NCBI RefSeq assembly: GCF_019844075.1
Contig: NZ_CP081962.1
Location: forward strand, 62,001-126,000
From: Curtobacterium sp. TC1
GTDB taxonomy: Bacteria > Actinomycetota > Actinomycetes > Actinomycetales > Microbacteriaceae
Direction: 5' to 3'
Length of the DNA stretch: 64,000 bases
Part shown: positions 32,115 to 40,555 of the stretch, in pieces
Layout: every line of letters starts with the position of its first letter
How positions within the stretch are numbered: the first letter of the stretch is position 1
The notes under the pieces: model-generated
The model's input: the letters and a program-made list of their open reading frames with translations, nothing else
Told to the model about the DNA's origin: nothing
Database searches by the model: none
Translations under genes and position numbers: made by a program

Positions 32115-32777
32115 TCAAGCTCCTGACTTACCGAGACCGTAGGTGTACTTGCCGGAGACCCAATTGACTGTGGCGTTGAAGAAGTAACCCGACTGTGTTC
32201 CGTCCGCGTTGTCCTTGTTTGCCGCGAAGCAGTCGAACGAGGTGGTGGTGTCGGTCAGGTCGTCAGTGGAGCCGCTGACTGGGTTGCACGATACGGACAT
32301 GATCGGACCATCGATGATGCCCTCCGTTGCATCCTCTTCCGCCATGGTCTTCACGGACGCCTCAACCTGCTTCACGGTTTCCGCTCGAGTCGAACGTTCC
32401 GCATCGTCAGCCGCCTCCTGAGCCGCTTGTTGTGCTTCACGTTGTTCAGCACGAGTGCGTGCGGCCGCTTCCTGCTTCTGTTCCGCCTTCTCCTCAGCAG
32501 CCGCCACCTGCCGCGCGTGGACCACAGCTACCGCCGTACCGCCACCAGCGATGAGCAGCACAGCGGCGATGACGAGCGCCAGAACAACGGGACGACGACG
32601 CTTCCGCCGGCGCCGAGACGGCTCTCGGGCTTGCTCCACACCCTCAGGGCCGCCGACTCCCTCGACAGGGGCGTCCGTTCGGCGAGGGCGCGTGAGGCCG
32701 GTCCACTGGTCCCCATCCCACAGCATCTCGCGCTCCGGGTCGGAGGGATCGGGAAACCAACCAACAGGCAAACTCAT
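32115..32777 (-). CDS. DUF2510 membrane-anchored protein (220 aa)
   Basis: N-terminal DUF2510 signature GWFPDPSDPEREMLWDGDQW, an Arg-rich stretch, one transmembrane helix (VVLALVIAAVLLIAGGGTAV, about 65-85), then an extracytoplasmic Glu/Ala/Gln coiled coil and a C-terminal domain with SVSCNPVSGSTDDLT and FDCFAANKDN, whose two cysteines may form a disulphide. DUF2510 sits on the cytoplasmic side of many actinobacterial membrane proteins. Single gene; role unknown. Confidence 0.75.
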   Translation of the reverse strand: MSLPVGWFPDPSDPEREMLWDGDQWTGLTRPRRTDAPVEGVGGPEGVEQAREPSRRRRKRRRPVVLALVIAAVLLIAGGGTAVAVVHARQVAAAEEKAEQKQEAAARTRAEQREAQQAAQEAADDAERSTRAETVKQVEASVKTMAEEDATEGIIDGPIMSVSCNPVSGSTDDLTDTTTSFDCFAANKDNADGTQSGYFFNATVNWVSGKYTYGLGKSGA

Positions 32778-32975
32778 GTGAACAGAATCTCAGCTCCTGG
32801 GGGAATCACGGTCGTGGACAGCACCGCGCGCGTCGTCGTCATCGCGGCACTCAGCGTCGTAATGAGGCCCGGGCCCGGTGGCCGGTGCGGCACTGCCGAA
32901 TCGCAGAGTTAGTGCGCTCACTCGATGACCGTGTGCTGGACTTAGCCGTCGTTGCGAAGGACCGCGACGAAACCC

Positions 32976-33006
32976 TTGACAGAAGTGCGCCCAGTAAAGG
33001 TAGGCT
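32976..33006 (+). promoter_or_regulatory. promoter giving a leaderless transcript
   Basis: TTGACA (32976-32981) and TAGGCT (33001-33006), 19-base spacer. Transcription would begin at about 33012-33013, on the ATG itself, and no Shine-Dalgarno is present. Confidence 0.5.
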
Positions 33007-33012
33007 TTACAT

Positions 33013-33621
33013 ATGTCGGATAGGTTGCGTGATGCCGCCGCAGCGCTGCATCAGCAGGTTGGAGCGATCCTCGCTGCTCCCGTGTTGGCGTCCGACAATG
33101 ACGTCTTGCTGCTACTCCGGTCGGCCACCATCGCGCAGACGCAAGCAACCACCCTGGTCGCGGCGGTGGTGGAGAGTGCGCGTGCGGAAGGCCGCACATG
33201 GCAGGAGATCGGCGAGGTTCTCGGTGTGAGTCGGCAGGCCGCGTTCCAACGTTTCGGACGTCCCATTGACCCACGAACAGGAGAGGCGATGCTCATGGAA
33301 CCCTTCGCGGAAGCAGGGGAGCTTGCTCGGACCGTGATCGATGAACTCGTACGAGCGGACTGGGATGACGTCGTGGCTCGGTTCGATCCTTCAGTGCGTG
33401 CGCGTCTTGGACCGGATGGCCTTGCAGCTGCGTGGGCGCAAGTCATCGCGACCGTTGGTGCCTTCGAGTCGCGTGGAGAGCCTGAGGTCACGCGGGCTGC
33501 TGACTTGACGGTCACGAACACAACATTGGCGTTCGAGGCGGGCGAGTTCGTTGCGCGGATCTCCTTCCGTGACGATGGCATGATCGGCGGATTGTTCATC
33601 CTTCCGCCTGGCACGGCATAA
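33013..33621 (+). CDS. DUF3887 protein with N-terminal HTH
   Basis: A 202-residue protein. Residues about 45-80 carry a sigma-like HTH (GRTWQEIGEVLGVSRQAAFQ, RFG). The C-terminal half (TVIDELVRADWDDVVARFDP, then GLAAAWAQVIATVGAFESRG, and TLAFEAGEFVARISFRDDGM) matches DUF3887, a NTF2-like domain. This HTH-DUF3887 arrangement is common in actinobacteria. It lies 11 bases before a CPBP protease gene, so the pair probably forms an operon in which this protein may regulate or bind the ligand. Confidence 0.7.
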   Translation: MSDRLRDAAAALHQQVGAILAAPVLASDNDVLLLLRSATIAQTQATTLVAAVVESARAEGRTWQEIGEVLGVSRQAAFQRFGRPIDPRTGEAMLMEPFAEAGELARTVIDELVRADWDDVVARFDPSVRARLGPDGLAAAWAQVIATVGAFESRGEPEVTRAADLTVTNTTLAFEAGEFVARISFRDDGMIGGLFILPPGTA

Positions 33622-33632
33622 CAGGTGCCGTC

Positions 33633-34604
33633 ATGACAGCACGGATTGGGCCAGCCGCAACCGGAACTGAGCAATTAGCTGGGACGGGCGTACGGTGGGG
33701 AGCCGTCGTGATGTTCTACGTCGTTGCGTGTGGGCTCGCTTGGTTGCTTGCCCTCCCGATGTGGCTAGGAGCCGGCATGGCGACGCCGGGCGCGACTGTT
33801 TGGATGGCGGTAATGATGTTCACGCCGACGGCCGCAGCGATCATCGTCGGCCGACTGTGGCAACGCCGCTCATGGCGGTCGTTGTGGGCAGACGTCGGTG
33901 TCTGGCCCGTGCGAAGCTGGCGTCGGGTGCTGTCATTCGCGGCAGGGGGCCTGGTCGGGATTGTCCTCGTGGTTGCCGCCGGCGTCGGTCTTGCGGTGGT
34001 GCTCGGGCAACTGGAACCGGATCTGCAATCCTTCTCCGGTTTCGCCGCGCAGCTGCGATCGGTGACCGGCGAAACCGACCTCGGCATCTCCGTGCGGATG
34101 TTGGTGCTGCTGCAGCTTGTCTCGATTCCGCTCGGTGCGGTGTTCAACACCTTCGTGGCGGTGGGGGAAGAGATCGGGTGGCGCGGATGGCTACTCGCGG
34201 AACTCCAGCCGATCGGAAGATGGCCAGCGGCAGCGCTCACTGGCGCACTGTGGGGCCTTTGGCACAGTCCCGTGATCTTGCTGGGCTACAACTTCGCGCG
34301 ACCGAACGCGCTCGGTGTCGGAGTCATGATCATCGGCTGCGTGCTGGTTGGGATGCTCCTCGCTTGGGTCAGATCCGCCTCCGATTCAATCTGGCCCGCT
34401 GCCGTAGCGCATGGTGCCCTCAACGCGTCCGCCGGCATGGCGTCACTTGTGGTCGCCGCTGGTACGAACCCTGATCCCGTCGCCGTTAGCCCGCTGGGGT
34501 GGGTCACGTGGATCGTTCTCGGAGCCTTCGTGAGCGCACTCGTCCTCACGACGCGCGGGATGCGACGAGGAGGCGGGAATCGTTTCCCCGCCTCCTCGTC
34601 GTGA
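33633..34604 (+). CDS. CPBP-family intramembrane metalloprotease
   Basis: A 323-residue polytopic protein with about eight hydrophobic segments. The CPBP (Abi) motifs are present: EEIGWRGWLL (about 176-185), LWGLWHSPVILLG (about 208-220), and a final HGALNASAG (about 259-267), giving the Glu-Glu, His and His/Asn metal site. These enzymes act in prenyl-protein-like cleavage, bacteriocin maturation or self-immunity. Next to an sdp toxin locus, an immunity or processing role is conceivable; adjacency is the only evidence. Confidence 0.8.
   Translation: MTARIGPAATGTEQLAGTGVRWGAVVMFYVVACGLAWLLALPMWLGAGMATPGATVWMAVMMFTPTAAAIIVGRLWQRRSWRSLWADVGVWPVRSWRRVLSFAAGGLVGIVLVVAAGVGLAVVLGQLEPDLQSFSGFAAQLRSVTGETDLGISVRMLVLLQLVSIPLGAVFNTFVAVGEEIGWRGWLLAELQPIGRWPAAALTGALWGLWHSPVILLGYNFARPNALGVGVMIIGCVLVGMLLAWVRSASDSIWPAAVAHGALNASAGMASLVVAAGTNPDPVAVSPLGWVTWIVLGAFVSALVLTTRGMRRGGGNRFPASSS
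34563..34601. terminator. bidirectional terminator between CPBP and sdpC2 genes
   Basis: CGACGAGGAGGCGGG (34563-34577) pairs exactly with 34587-34601 around a 9-base loop. It overlaps the last codons of the CPBP gene and lies just beyond the end of the convergent sdpC-like gene. Confidence 0.65.
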
Positions 34605-34610
34605 CTCGAG

Positions 34611-35195
34611 CTACTGGTCGAACCCGGCAGCAATCTTCGCCGCGAACGCCTCGTCCGTCAGCGGATCCGACGACTTCGGAGTCACAGCAGCCGGCACCCA
34701 GAGGACCACGCCGAGAACGACGTAGAACGCGAGGGCCACTGCGAGCACCGTGGCGCAGTCGCCCGTGTAGGTGCCGCCCGTCCGAACAGTGTTGGCCCGC
34801 GACACGGCGCTGGTGTCCTTCTCGACAGCCTTCACGGCGGCGAGGGTCTTGTACGGGTCGCCGCTCTGCAGCGGGATGGTCACGTTCTTGTGGAACTGCG
34901 GGTCGGCCTTCGTGAACAGCGCGAGGAGCTTGTCCAACTGCGCCGACGTCAGCTCGGATTCGGTGGACGGAACGTACTGCTGCAGCTCCGGTACCTGCTC
35001 GGCGAGCGGCCCACGGCCGGTGGCAAGGAACGACAGAACGTCCTTGTCCGAGTAGGTCAGCTTGCTGCTCGAGGTCGTCACCACCGACGTCTTCACAGGC
35101 GTTGGAGTCGCCGACGCGGGTGCCGTGGCTGCGAAGGTCGTCACCGCCGCTATCGCTGTTGCGAGGGCAGCGGTCAAGGCAATTGATTTACGCAT
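34611..35195 (-). CDS. SdpC-like toxin precursor, paralogue 2
   Basis: A 194-residue preprotein: Sec signal MRKSIALTAALATAIAAVTT ending ASA, then YSDKDVLSFLATGRGPLAEQ, a conserved PQFHKNVTIPLQSGDPYKTL, and a C-terminal hydrophobic segment after GTYTGDC (CATVLAVALAFYVVLGVVLW). This plan, with a spacer domain followed by a hydrophobic toxic core, is that of SdpC, the cannibalism toxin precursor of Bacillus. The paralogue at 37233 shares GDP-Y-T-AA, T-TGDC and the FLATG motif, but its core differs. It lacks its own sdpAB, so maturation probably depends on the neighbouring SdpA and SdpB. Confidence 0.7.
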   Translation of the reverse strand: MRKSIALTAALATAIAAVTTFAATAPASATPTPVKTSVVTTSSSKLTYSDKDVLSFLATGRGPLAEQVPELQQYVPSTESELTSAQLDKLLALFTKADPQFHKNVTIPLQSGDPYKTLAAVKAVEKDTSAVSRANTVRTGGTYTGDCATVLAVALAFYVVLGVVLWVPAAVTPKSSDPLTDEAFAAKIAAGFDQ

Positions 35196-35307
35196 AAAAT
35201 TCCCCTATTCATGCTGGTTGCGATGCGCGGAACCGCACATCAAGAACACCAAAGCATTACACTGTTTCAAAGTCAACCAGTGGCCAGATTTAACCTGGAG
35301 GGATTAC

Positions 35308-35775
35308 ATGGAAAAGCGGGCAGGGGGAACGGTCCGGCTGAGTATGAGAAGTCGGATAATAGGATCCGCAGTCGTAGCGCTGCCATTTACCGCGGCCGGT
35401 GCTGAAGGGGTGGTGGTCTGGCGCCACTTACCAGATCAGGTCGCCGTGCACTGGTCCCCCGACGGGCGCGCAAATGGATATGACTCCCCCTCTGGGCTGG
35501 CTGTCGGCGTTGGAATCTTAGCGGTCGCTTTCCTCGCTGCTGCTCTTCTTGCAATACTGCGTGGGTCGCCCGAAAAAGTTCCGGTTGGTGGCGGAATTCT
35601 CGCAGCGTTCGCTGGCGTAGTCCCCGCTGTCTGGGTGATGATCACGGTCGCCGCGCTACCGTCTCCTCCTCCCGCGGCGTGGGTGGTGCTGCCGGTAGGT
35701 GCGGCGTTCGGGTTGGTCCCGCCGTTGCTGTTGCGGCTTGGGGCGCGCTACGACGGGGCGACTGAAGCCGGTTGA
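35308..35775 (+). CDS. DUF1648 protein, candidate SdpI-like immunity
   Basis: A 155-residue protein starting MEKRAGGTVRLSMRSRIIGS behind ctggaggga. Residues about 35-65, WRHLPDQVAVHWSPDGRANG then YDSPSGLAVGVG, are the DUF1648 motif found at the N-terminus of SdpI. Four hydrophobic segments follow. In Bacillus, SdpI protects the producer against SDP. It is divergent from one sdpC-like gene and its 3' end overlaps the sdpB 3' end by 134 bases, head to head in antisense. Immunity function is inferred from domain and place. Confidence 0.65.
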   Translation: MEKRAGGTVRLSMRSRIIGSAVVALPFTAAGAEGVVVWRHLPDQVAVHWSPDGRANGYDSPSGLAVGVGILAVAFLAAALLAILRGSPEKVPVGGGILAAFAGVVPAVWVMITVAALPSPPPAAWVVLPVGAAFGLVPPLLLRLGARYDGATEAG

Positions 35776-36682
35776 TCCCGCGAGCCCAGAACTCTTTCGA
35801 TCGTTCTCGCTGAGTGACCGGTGTTGCCGCAACGACGACCGCACCGATCATGATGAGGCCGAAGCTCCAGAGCCCAATGGTCAGGATGATGAATCCGTGG
35901 AGGAAGAGGTCAGCGAGGACCGCGAACGAACGCGCGCGCGGTCCACACAAAATGAGAACAGCAACGGTGATCTCGATGATCATCGCCCCCCAGCTCATGC
36001 TGACGGTGACCAGTGCGGATCGTGTCATCCATTCGGCGGCCTGGCCGACGAAGCCGCTGGCGCCAAAGTATGGGTCGCGAAGGACGTAGTACTCCTCGGT
36101 TCCGTTAGCCCAGTGCGTTGCCCACACCTTTCCGACGGCGCTGTCGAGGTAGAGCGCTGCAACCTGAACTCGGAGCATCATTAGGCCGGCCAAGGCGACT
36201 TGTCGCCGCCAGGATGGCAAGGGTGCAGGTTGTCGTTGACCGATCCACCGCCGGTTGTCTCCGACACTGATTGCGATGATCAGTATGGCGAAGACGACTG
36301 CCGCTGAGTCCCCTCCGTCTGGCAGCGCGATGGAAACCGCGATGGAGAACGAGACCCATGCATGGAAAACAGACAACAGCGGCGGAAGCACCCCGAAGAT
36401 CACTGCGAGGAGCACCACAGTCATCAGCGTCGTCGGCACCCAATGGGGCGCGCTCTTTGTGATGCAGTAGATCGACGCCTGCTTGATCCCTGGGCAGGTC
36501 GGTGCTTGAGCCTGCCCAAGGAGGGTCTGCATCAGCGCGGAGTAGGGCGTTAGCAAGATCACCGACAGCTGAGCGGCCGCTATGAGTGATCGGCCCAACC
36601 AGACTTGCCTTGTCCGAATCTCGAAGGCATCGATGGTCCGCCGCAAGACCGGGGGCCTGAGCTCGCCGAAGATCAGCTGCAT
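35642..36682 (-). CDS. SdpB-like maturation protein (HTTM-type membrane protein)
   Basis: A 346-residue polytopic protein with about seven hydrophobic helices. Conserved blocks of the SdpB/HTTM group: RSLIAAAQLSVILLTPYSAL, CPGIKQASIYCITKS (Cys pair), DNRRWIGQ, RVQVAALYLDSAVGKVWATH, WANGTEEYYVLRDPYFGASG. HTTM proteins are related to vitamin K-dependent carboxylase; SdpB with SdpA converts the SdpC precursor into mature peptide. Starts 10 bases inside the sdpA 3' end, so translation is coupled. Pro-rich tail overlaps the DUF1648 gene on the other strand. Confidence 0.75.
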   Translation of the reverse strand: MQLIFGELRPPVLRRTIDAFEIRTRQVWLGRSLIAAAQLSVILLTPYSALMQTLLGQAQAPTCPGIKQASIYCITKSAPHWVPTTLMTVVLLAVIFGVLPPLLSVFHAWVSFSIAVSIALPDGGDSAAVVFAILIIAISVGDNRRWIGQRQPAPLPSWRRQVALAGLMMLRVQVAALYLDSAVGKVWATHWANGTEEYYVLRDPYFGASGFVGQAAEWMTRSALVTVSMSWGAMIIEITVAVLILCGPRARSFAVLADLFLHGFIILTIGLWSFGLIMIGAVVVAATPVTQRERSKEFWARGINRLQSPRRSAPQAATATAGPTRTPHLPAAPPTPREEETVARRP

Positions 36683-37236
36683 GCCAGGTCCAGCGTTGCG
36701 GTCCGAGTGATCGAGCTTGACTCATACCCAAAGCCTCTGAAGGCGAACGGCACAGGTTTCACCTCCGCTAACACCACTGCACCGCAGAGTGTCTGGTGTG
36801 CAGCGTCGTTCTTGACGGTTTGGGCAGACGACCCACGCGCGACAGAGAGACACGCACTCGGATCACCGGGACTATCGCACTTATTCCACGTCTTCACCTG
36901 AGGCGCCAGCAGGGCAAGTTCTGGACCCTGCGCTCGCTGGGTGCGACTCAACCCGAACAGGTTCTCCGCCTTCGACTGTGGCAGTTGCATCAGGCTGTCG
37001 AGCGAATCCTGCCTGTACGCGATGAGCACCGGCTTCTCCGGGCTGGCGGTGAAGAACTCCCACCGCTGGGGTGCGATCGCGACGATCGCACCCCGAAACG
37101 CGGCAGCGACTTTCGTGTGCTGGGTCAATGCGCTCGGCGCCAGTGACTCGAGCACACATACGGCCGTCCAGAGGAAGAGCACGACGAGCGTGATGAGGAA
37201 CACCCACGGCGGCCGACGGTCCGACCGTGCTGTCAC
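36673..37236 (-). CDS. SdpA-like maturation protein
   Basis: A 187-residue protein: short N-terminus, one transmembrane helix (WVFLITLVVLFLWTAVCVLE, about 11-30), then an extracytoplasmic domain with the SdpA-typical APQRWEFFTASPEKPVLIAY near residue 55-75, several cysteines (NKCDSPGD, SACLSV, TLCGAVV, LDLACS) probably in disulphides, and PVPFAFRGFGYE. SdpA cooperates with SdpB in toxin maturation. Start GTG overlaps the sdpC1 stop (GTGA). Confidence 0.7.
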   Translation of the reverse strand: MTARSDRRPPWVFLITLVVLFLWTAVCVLESLAPSALTQHTKVAAAFRGAIVAIAPQRWEFFTASPEKPVLIAYRQDSLDSLMQLPQSKAENLFGLSRTQRAQGPELALLAPQVKTWNKCDSPGDPSACLSVARGSSAQTVKNDAAHQTLCGAVVLAEVKPVPFAFRGFGYESSSITRTATLDLACS

Positions 37237-37808
37237 TGCTGGAAGCTTGTGGCGAGCGCGGCCGCGAACTCCTGGGTTCCATCGGTTCCCGTCGAAGAGC
37301 CCGCGTACCAGACCTTCGTCGCGACCGCGAGGTACAGGAGGACGCCGGCGGCGAGCACGACGAGGCAGTCACCAGTGAAGGTGCCATCGACGGTGCTGGC
37401 GTCAGTCCTCGCGAGCGCGTTGACGTCACTGCGGTAGGCCTGAAGTGCCGCTGCGGTCACGTACGGATCTCCGCTCTGCAGTTTGACGGTGATCCGCGAG
37501 TGCAGCTTGGGATCCACACCCTTCAGGAGCGTGGTCAGTTGGGTGATCTGAGCCCGAGTCGGTGCTTGCCCGTCCGCCACAGGGATGTAGGGAACGAGGT
37601 TTGGGAACTCGCGGGCGATGGCCCCGGTCCCCGTCGCCAGGAACCCAATCACGTCGACGTCCGAGTAAGAAGCCGACGAAGCGACGGCTCGGACAGTACT
37701 GCTGGACGCTGCCGGTGGCGTCGTTGCGGATGCCGGGACGGCAGTGACCGCCGTTGCCCCCAACGCGAGTGCCACCGTTGCTGCGGTCAGCGCGAACTTC
37801 TTGAACAT
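37233..37808 (-). CDS. SdpC-like toxin precursor, paralogue 1
   Basis: A 191-residue preprotein starting MFKKFALTAATVALALGATA after caaggggggtct, signal cleavage near VPASA. SYSDVDVIGFLATGTGAIAR and ITVKLQSGDPYVTAAALQAY are shared with paralogue 2. The C-terminal core after TFTGDC (CLVVLAAGVLLYLAVATKVW) is hydrophobic and differs in sequence from paralogue 2. First gene of the operon sdpC-sdpA-sdpB. By analogy the mature peptide is released from the C-terminus and collapses the proton motive force of sensitive cells. Confidence 0.75.
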   Translation of the reverse strand: MFKKFALTAATVALALGATAVTAVPASATTPPAASSSTVRAVASSASYSDVDVIGFLATGTGAIAREFPNLVPYIPVADGQAPTRAQITQLTTLLKGVDPKLHSRITVKLQSGDPYVTAAALQAYRSDVNALARTDASTVDGTFTGDCLVVLAAGVLLYLAVATKVWYAGSSTGTDGTQEFAAALATSFQQ

Positions 37809-38679
37809 GAGACCCCCTTGGTTACTGGTTTTGGGCCAGCATCGTCCAGGCGATCTGACGTTGTCAAGAGGCATTTGACCGACATGCGATTGATTGACGA
37901 AGGTCAGTCGCCTGAAGCGCGACAGCTCAAGTCTCGAAAGTTTACGGCTGCGAGACGTCTCGCAGTGCGACCCACTCCCCCAGAGCAGACCCAGCGTTGA
38001 CCATCTCGCAGCCATGTCTCGCAAGAGCTCGGTGGCTCTCGCGTCGTGGTGGTCGGTTACGAGACAGGACCGAAGCGGCTCCCGAGTGCGAAGTGGATAG
38101 CGTCGTCGTCGGCTACAGGAGCGCTGGTATCGGTGTCCGATAGCCGGTGTTGGGTTCAGCTGGTCGCACTGCATGACCCACTCGCCAGCTACCAACTCGA
38201 GGTCGCTTACTCGGGGATCACCTGGACCTGACTGAGAACGATCTCTGGCCATCGGGCGATCACAGGGCGCCCGCAGGAGCCCTCGCGCACGGCCTGACCC
38301 CGAAGGTCTCGTTGAGATGGCCGCGAAACCGGTACACCTGCGAGTCGCAGGCCTCTCAGGCCCGGCGCACGACCAGGCAGCCATGCTCCTCCCTGCGCTG
38401 CACACGTGTGCGATCAACCACGTGCGCAGCGACCGCCGATGCTCCGAAGACCACGGTCACTGCCGCGAGCAAGCTCACCACCGGTGTCGACGTCTGCGGT
38501 GAGCGATCGGCTGTCGGACATCATCGAGCGATGCTCTGATGAACGGCAGTTTCAGGTTGGGTCACCTCTTTCGAGCCCCGCACACGTTTTTTCCAACGTC
38601 GACGCACGAACACGTCGCTCCAAGCACTTTGCGGCCGGACCTGCCGATAGTAGGAGGTAGGCGCTATAGTTGACCTCGC
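37809..38679. other. gene-free 870-bp stretch upstream of the sdp operon
   Basis: Must contain the sdp promoter (leftward). No convincing gene. A leftward frame at about 38350-38490 reads as a short transmembrane peptide (VVSLLAAVTVVFGASAVAAH) but has no ribosome-binding site. Otherwise I see nothing clear. Confidence 0.4.
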
Positions 38680-38713
38680 AGACCCCCTCCGCGCACGCGG
38701 GCCAAGGGGGTCT
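38680..38713 (-). terminator. terminator after DUF3800 gene
   Basis: AGACCCCCT (38680-38688) pairs with AGGGGGTCT (38705-38713), with an inner CCGCG/CGCGG pair. It lies 15 bases beyond the end of the leftward DUF3800 gene. Confidence 0.6.
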
Positions 38714-38727
38714 AGCTGTGTCCGGAG

Positions 38728-39429
38728 TCAGATCTGCTGCGGCCCGCGAGCGGGATCACGCTCGGCAAGGTACTTCTCGTACCACTGCTGGGCAAACTGG
38801 TTGCTGTCGTGCTGATCGAGGTACGCGTTCGCGCTCCATGCGACCAGATCGGCCATCTGCTCCAGCTGCGACTGTTGCGAGTCAAGGTGGATGGCGTCCT
38901 CGATGACGCGACGCTTGTCCAGCTTGAGCGCTCGGTGCGTCGATCGGTATGTGGAGTCCGACCCATCGCCATCCATGAAGATCATCGCCAACGAGTTCGA
39001 CTGCTCGAGCTCATGCTCCACACGGGAAACTAAAGCCGTGTACGCCTGCTGCCGTGTCTGCGCGAACTCTTCCGGGAGACCGTTCCGGTAGACGGCGCCG
39101 ACGCGCAAGCCCTGCGCGCAGCGCAGGGTCTCGAGACACTCTTCCGCGACCTCGCGCCCAAAATCTTTCCAGTAGTCCACGCCGTTGTGCCTGTGTCGCT
39201 CTGGGAACTTGCGCGAGATCCTGCCACGGCCGTTGACGTAGTCGACCGTGTGTAGCTCTTGGGTGACCGGGATCCCCGACTCACGCCACAGCCGTTTCCG
39301 CAGCTCGAGCCAGTCCCGCAGAATCCCTGCCCATCGGTCTGGAGCGAACTCGATCCACCCGTAGACGACCAATCCCGACTGCGGCCGCCCCGAGTCGTCG
39401 ACGTAGATGAGGCGATCAAGTCCTGGCAC
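38728..39429 (-). CDS. DUF3800 protein
   Basis: A 233-residue protein starting (GTG) VPGLDRLIYVDDSGRP. DUF3800 signature: IYVDDSG at the start, a central helix set (KRLWRESGIPVTQELHTVDY), LAMIFMDGDGSDSTYRSTHR in the middle, and a late acidic motif IHLDSQQSQLEQMADLVAWS. The repeated aspartates form an RNase H-like active site in related proteins, and the domain is frequent in defence islands and near structured RNAs. Single gene with its own terminator. Upstream in-frame sequence is not protein-like, so the GTG start is preferred. Confidence 0.75.
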   Translation of the reverse strand: MPGLDRLIYVDDSGRPQSGLVVYGWIEFAPDRWAGILRDWLELRKRLWRESGIPVTQELHTVDYVNGRGRISRKFPERHRHNGVDYWKDFGREVAEECLETLRCAQGLRVGAVYRNGLPEEFAQTRQQAYTALVSRVEHELEQSNSLAMIFMDGDGSDSTYRSTHRALKLDKRRVIEDAIHLDSQQSQLEQMADLVAWSANAYLDQHDSNQFAQQWYEKYLAERDPARGPQQI

Positions 39430-39822
39430 GGCCCCATTCTTGCAACCTTCAAGCCCGGACCCGGAACGGCTCGGGCGTGCTGTACCACGCCGGCGCGATG
39501 TCTCGATAGCCGATCGGCTACCGCACGGCCCGGCGCCCGTGTCGGTGCCCTTGGAAGTCCGCGGACGCAGATGTCGCATCAGACCCGCCCGGTGACGTGC
39601 CCGGCTGGGGAGAGCTACGCGAGACATAGCGAGCATGATCGACCAGGTCATCAGGCACGGCAGCGTCCTCAACGGCGCCCTGGACTTCGCTGCAGAGCGG
39701 AAGTCCCCCGCCGAGCTAGCTGCCGAGCGACGCCCAGCGTAACGTGGCCGCCCTTGGGATCATCGAAACCTCCAAGAACCACAGCGACCCACGTTCAAGC
39801 ACGGCAGCCGTAGCGTGAACCC
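39430..39822. other. gene-free stretch between DUF3800 and GNAT genes
   Basis: Mostly empty. A 35-residue frame at 39635-39742 (MIDQVIRHGSVLNGALDFAA, ending LAAERRPA) reads like protein and could be a tiny gene or the remnant of a larger one; I give it low weight. Confidence 0.3.
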
Positions 39823-40428
39823 GTGGACGAGATCCGATCTGACCGCTACCCGTTGCATCCAGCCTTCGACCCTAGCCTCGCGGCATGGCTCACTTCGCTG
39901 GAGGAACTCACCTCATCCGAGTTCACGATCCGGGAGGCAACAGCAGGCTCCGCTGACGCTCGTTGGCTGAGATACATGCAGGGTGCCTGCGAACCGATCG
40001 ACCCCCAACCAGAGTCCGAAAACGACAAAACGATCGCCGGACAGTTGGTGCTCTTCGCGATGGTCGGGCAAACACCTGTCGGGTTCTGCGTCTCGATGAC
40101 CGACACCGCGGCATCGGACCCGATGTTCATCCAGACCGTGGGGGTCGTGGGAACCGCACGTGGCCGCGGCATCGGCCTTGCGCTGATGCACGCCGTCGCG
40201 GAGCAGGCCCCGGACCGCAACATTGCCCTTGCCACCCAGAATGACAATCTGGCAGCGCGACGCATGAACGAGCGCTTTGCAGCGTCGATCGGCGCTGAAC
40301 TCCGACGATTGAACCTCGGCACGTACAACGACGACAACCTCGGCATCCGACGCGGTCTCGGCTACCGTGCCTGGACGATCGACCGGTCTCACCCAACTGC
40401 AGACAGCCCGATAACGAGCATGGGTTAG
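39823..40428 (+). CDS. GNAT-family N-acetyltransferase
   Basis: A 201-residue protein (GTG start). GNAT core: strand FTIREATAGSADARWLRYMQ, AGQLVLFAMVGQTPVGFCVS, QTVGVVGTARGRGIGLALMH (acetyl-CoA pyrophosphate loop R-G-R-G-I-G), then IALATQNDNLAARRMNERFA and a late LGIRRGLGYRAW. It would acetylate an amine on a small molecule or protein; substrate unknown. Some GNATs in defence islands are toxins acetylating charged tRNA, but no antitoxin-like partner adjoins it. Confidence 0.75.
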   Translation: MDEIRSDRYPLHPAFDPSLAAWLTSLEELTSSEFTIREATAGSADARWLRYMQGACEPIDPQPESENDKTIAGQLVLFAMVGQTPVGFCVSMTDTAASDPMFIQTVGVVGTARGRGIGLALMHAVAEQAPDRNIALATQNDNLAARRMNERFAASIGAELRRLNLGTYNDDNLGIRRGLGYRAWTIDRSHPTADSPITSMG

Positions 40429-40555
40429 GCGCCCGGAGCCTAGCAGGCCTGTCCCCGGCTCATCCAAATCTGACTTTGCTCTGAATCTGCAAAGACGCGC
40501 GCCCGACGAGATATCTGTCACAGTAGAGGCAGCTCCCAATCGAAAGGTAAATTCC

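Noticed and set aside
33695..34474. Second plus-strand frame of 259 codons inside the CPBP gene
   Set aside because: Shadow frame; the CPBP frame has the EEIGWRGW and WHSP motifs and transmembrane pattern.
37233..38417. Extending the sdpC-like gene 203 codons upstream to 38417
   Set aside because: The extra N-terminus is Arg/Cys-rich and lacks any domain; the start at 37808 has a Shine-Dalgarno and begins a proper signal peptide.
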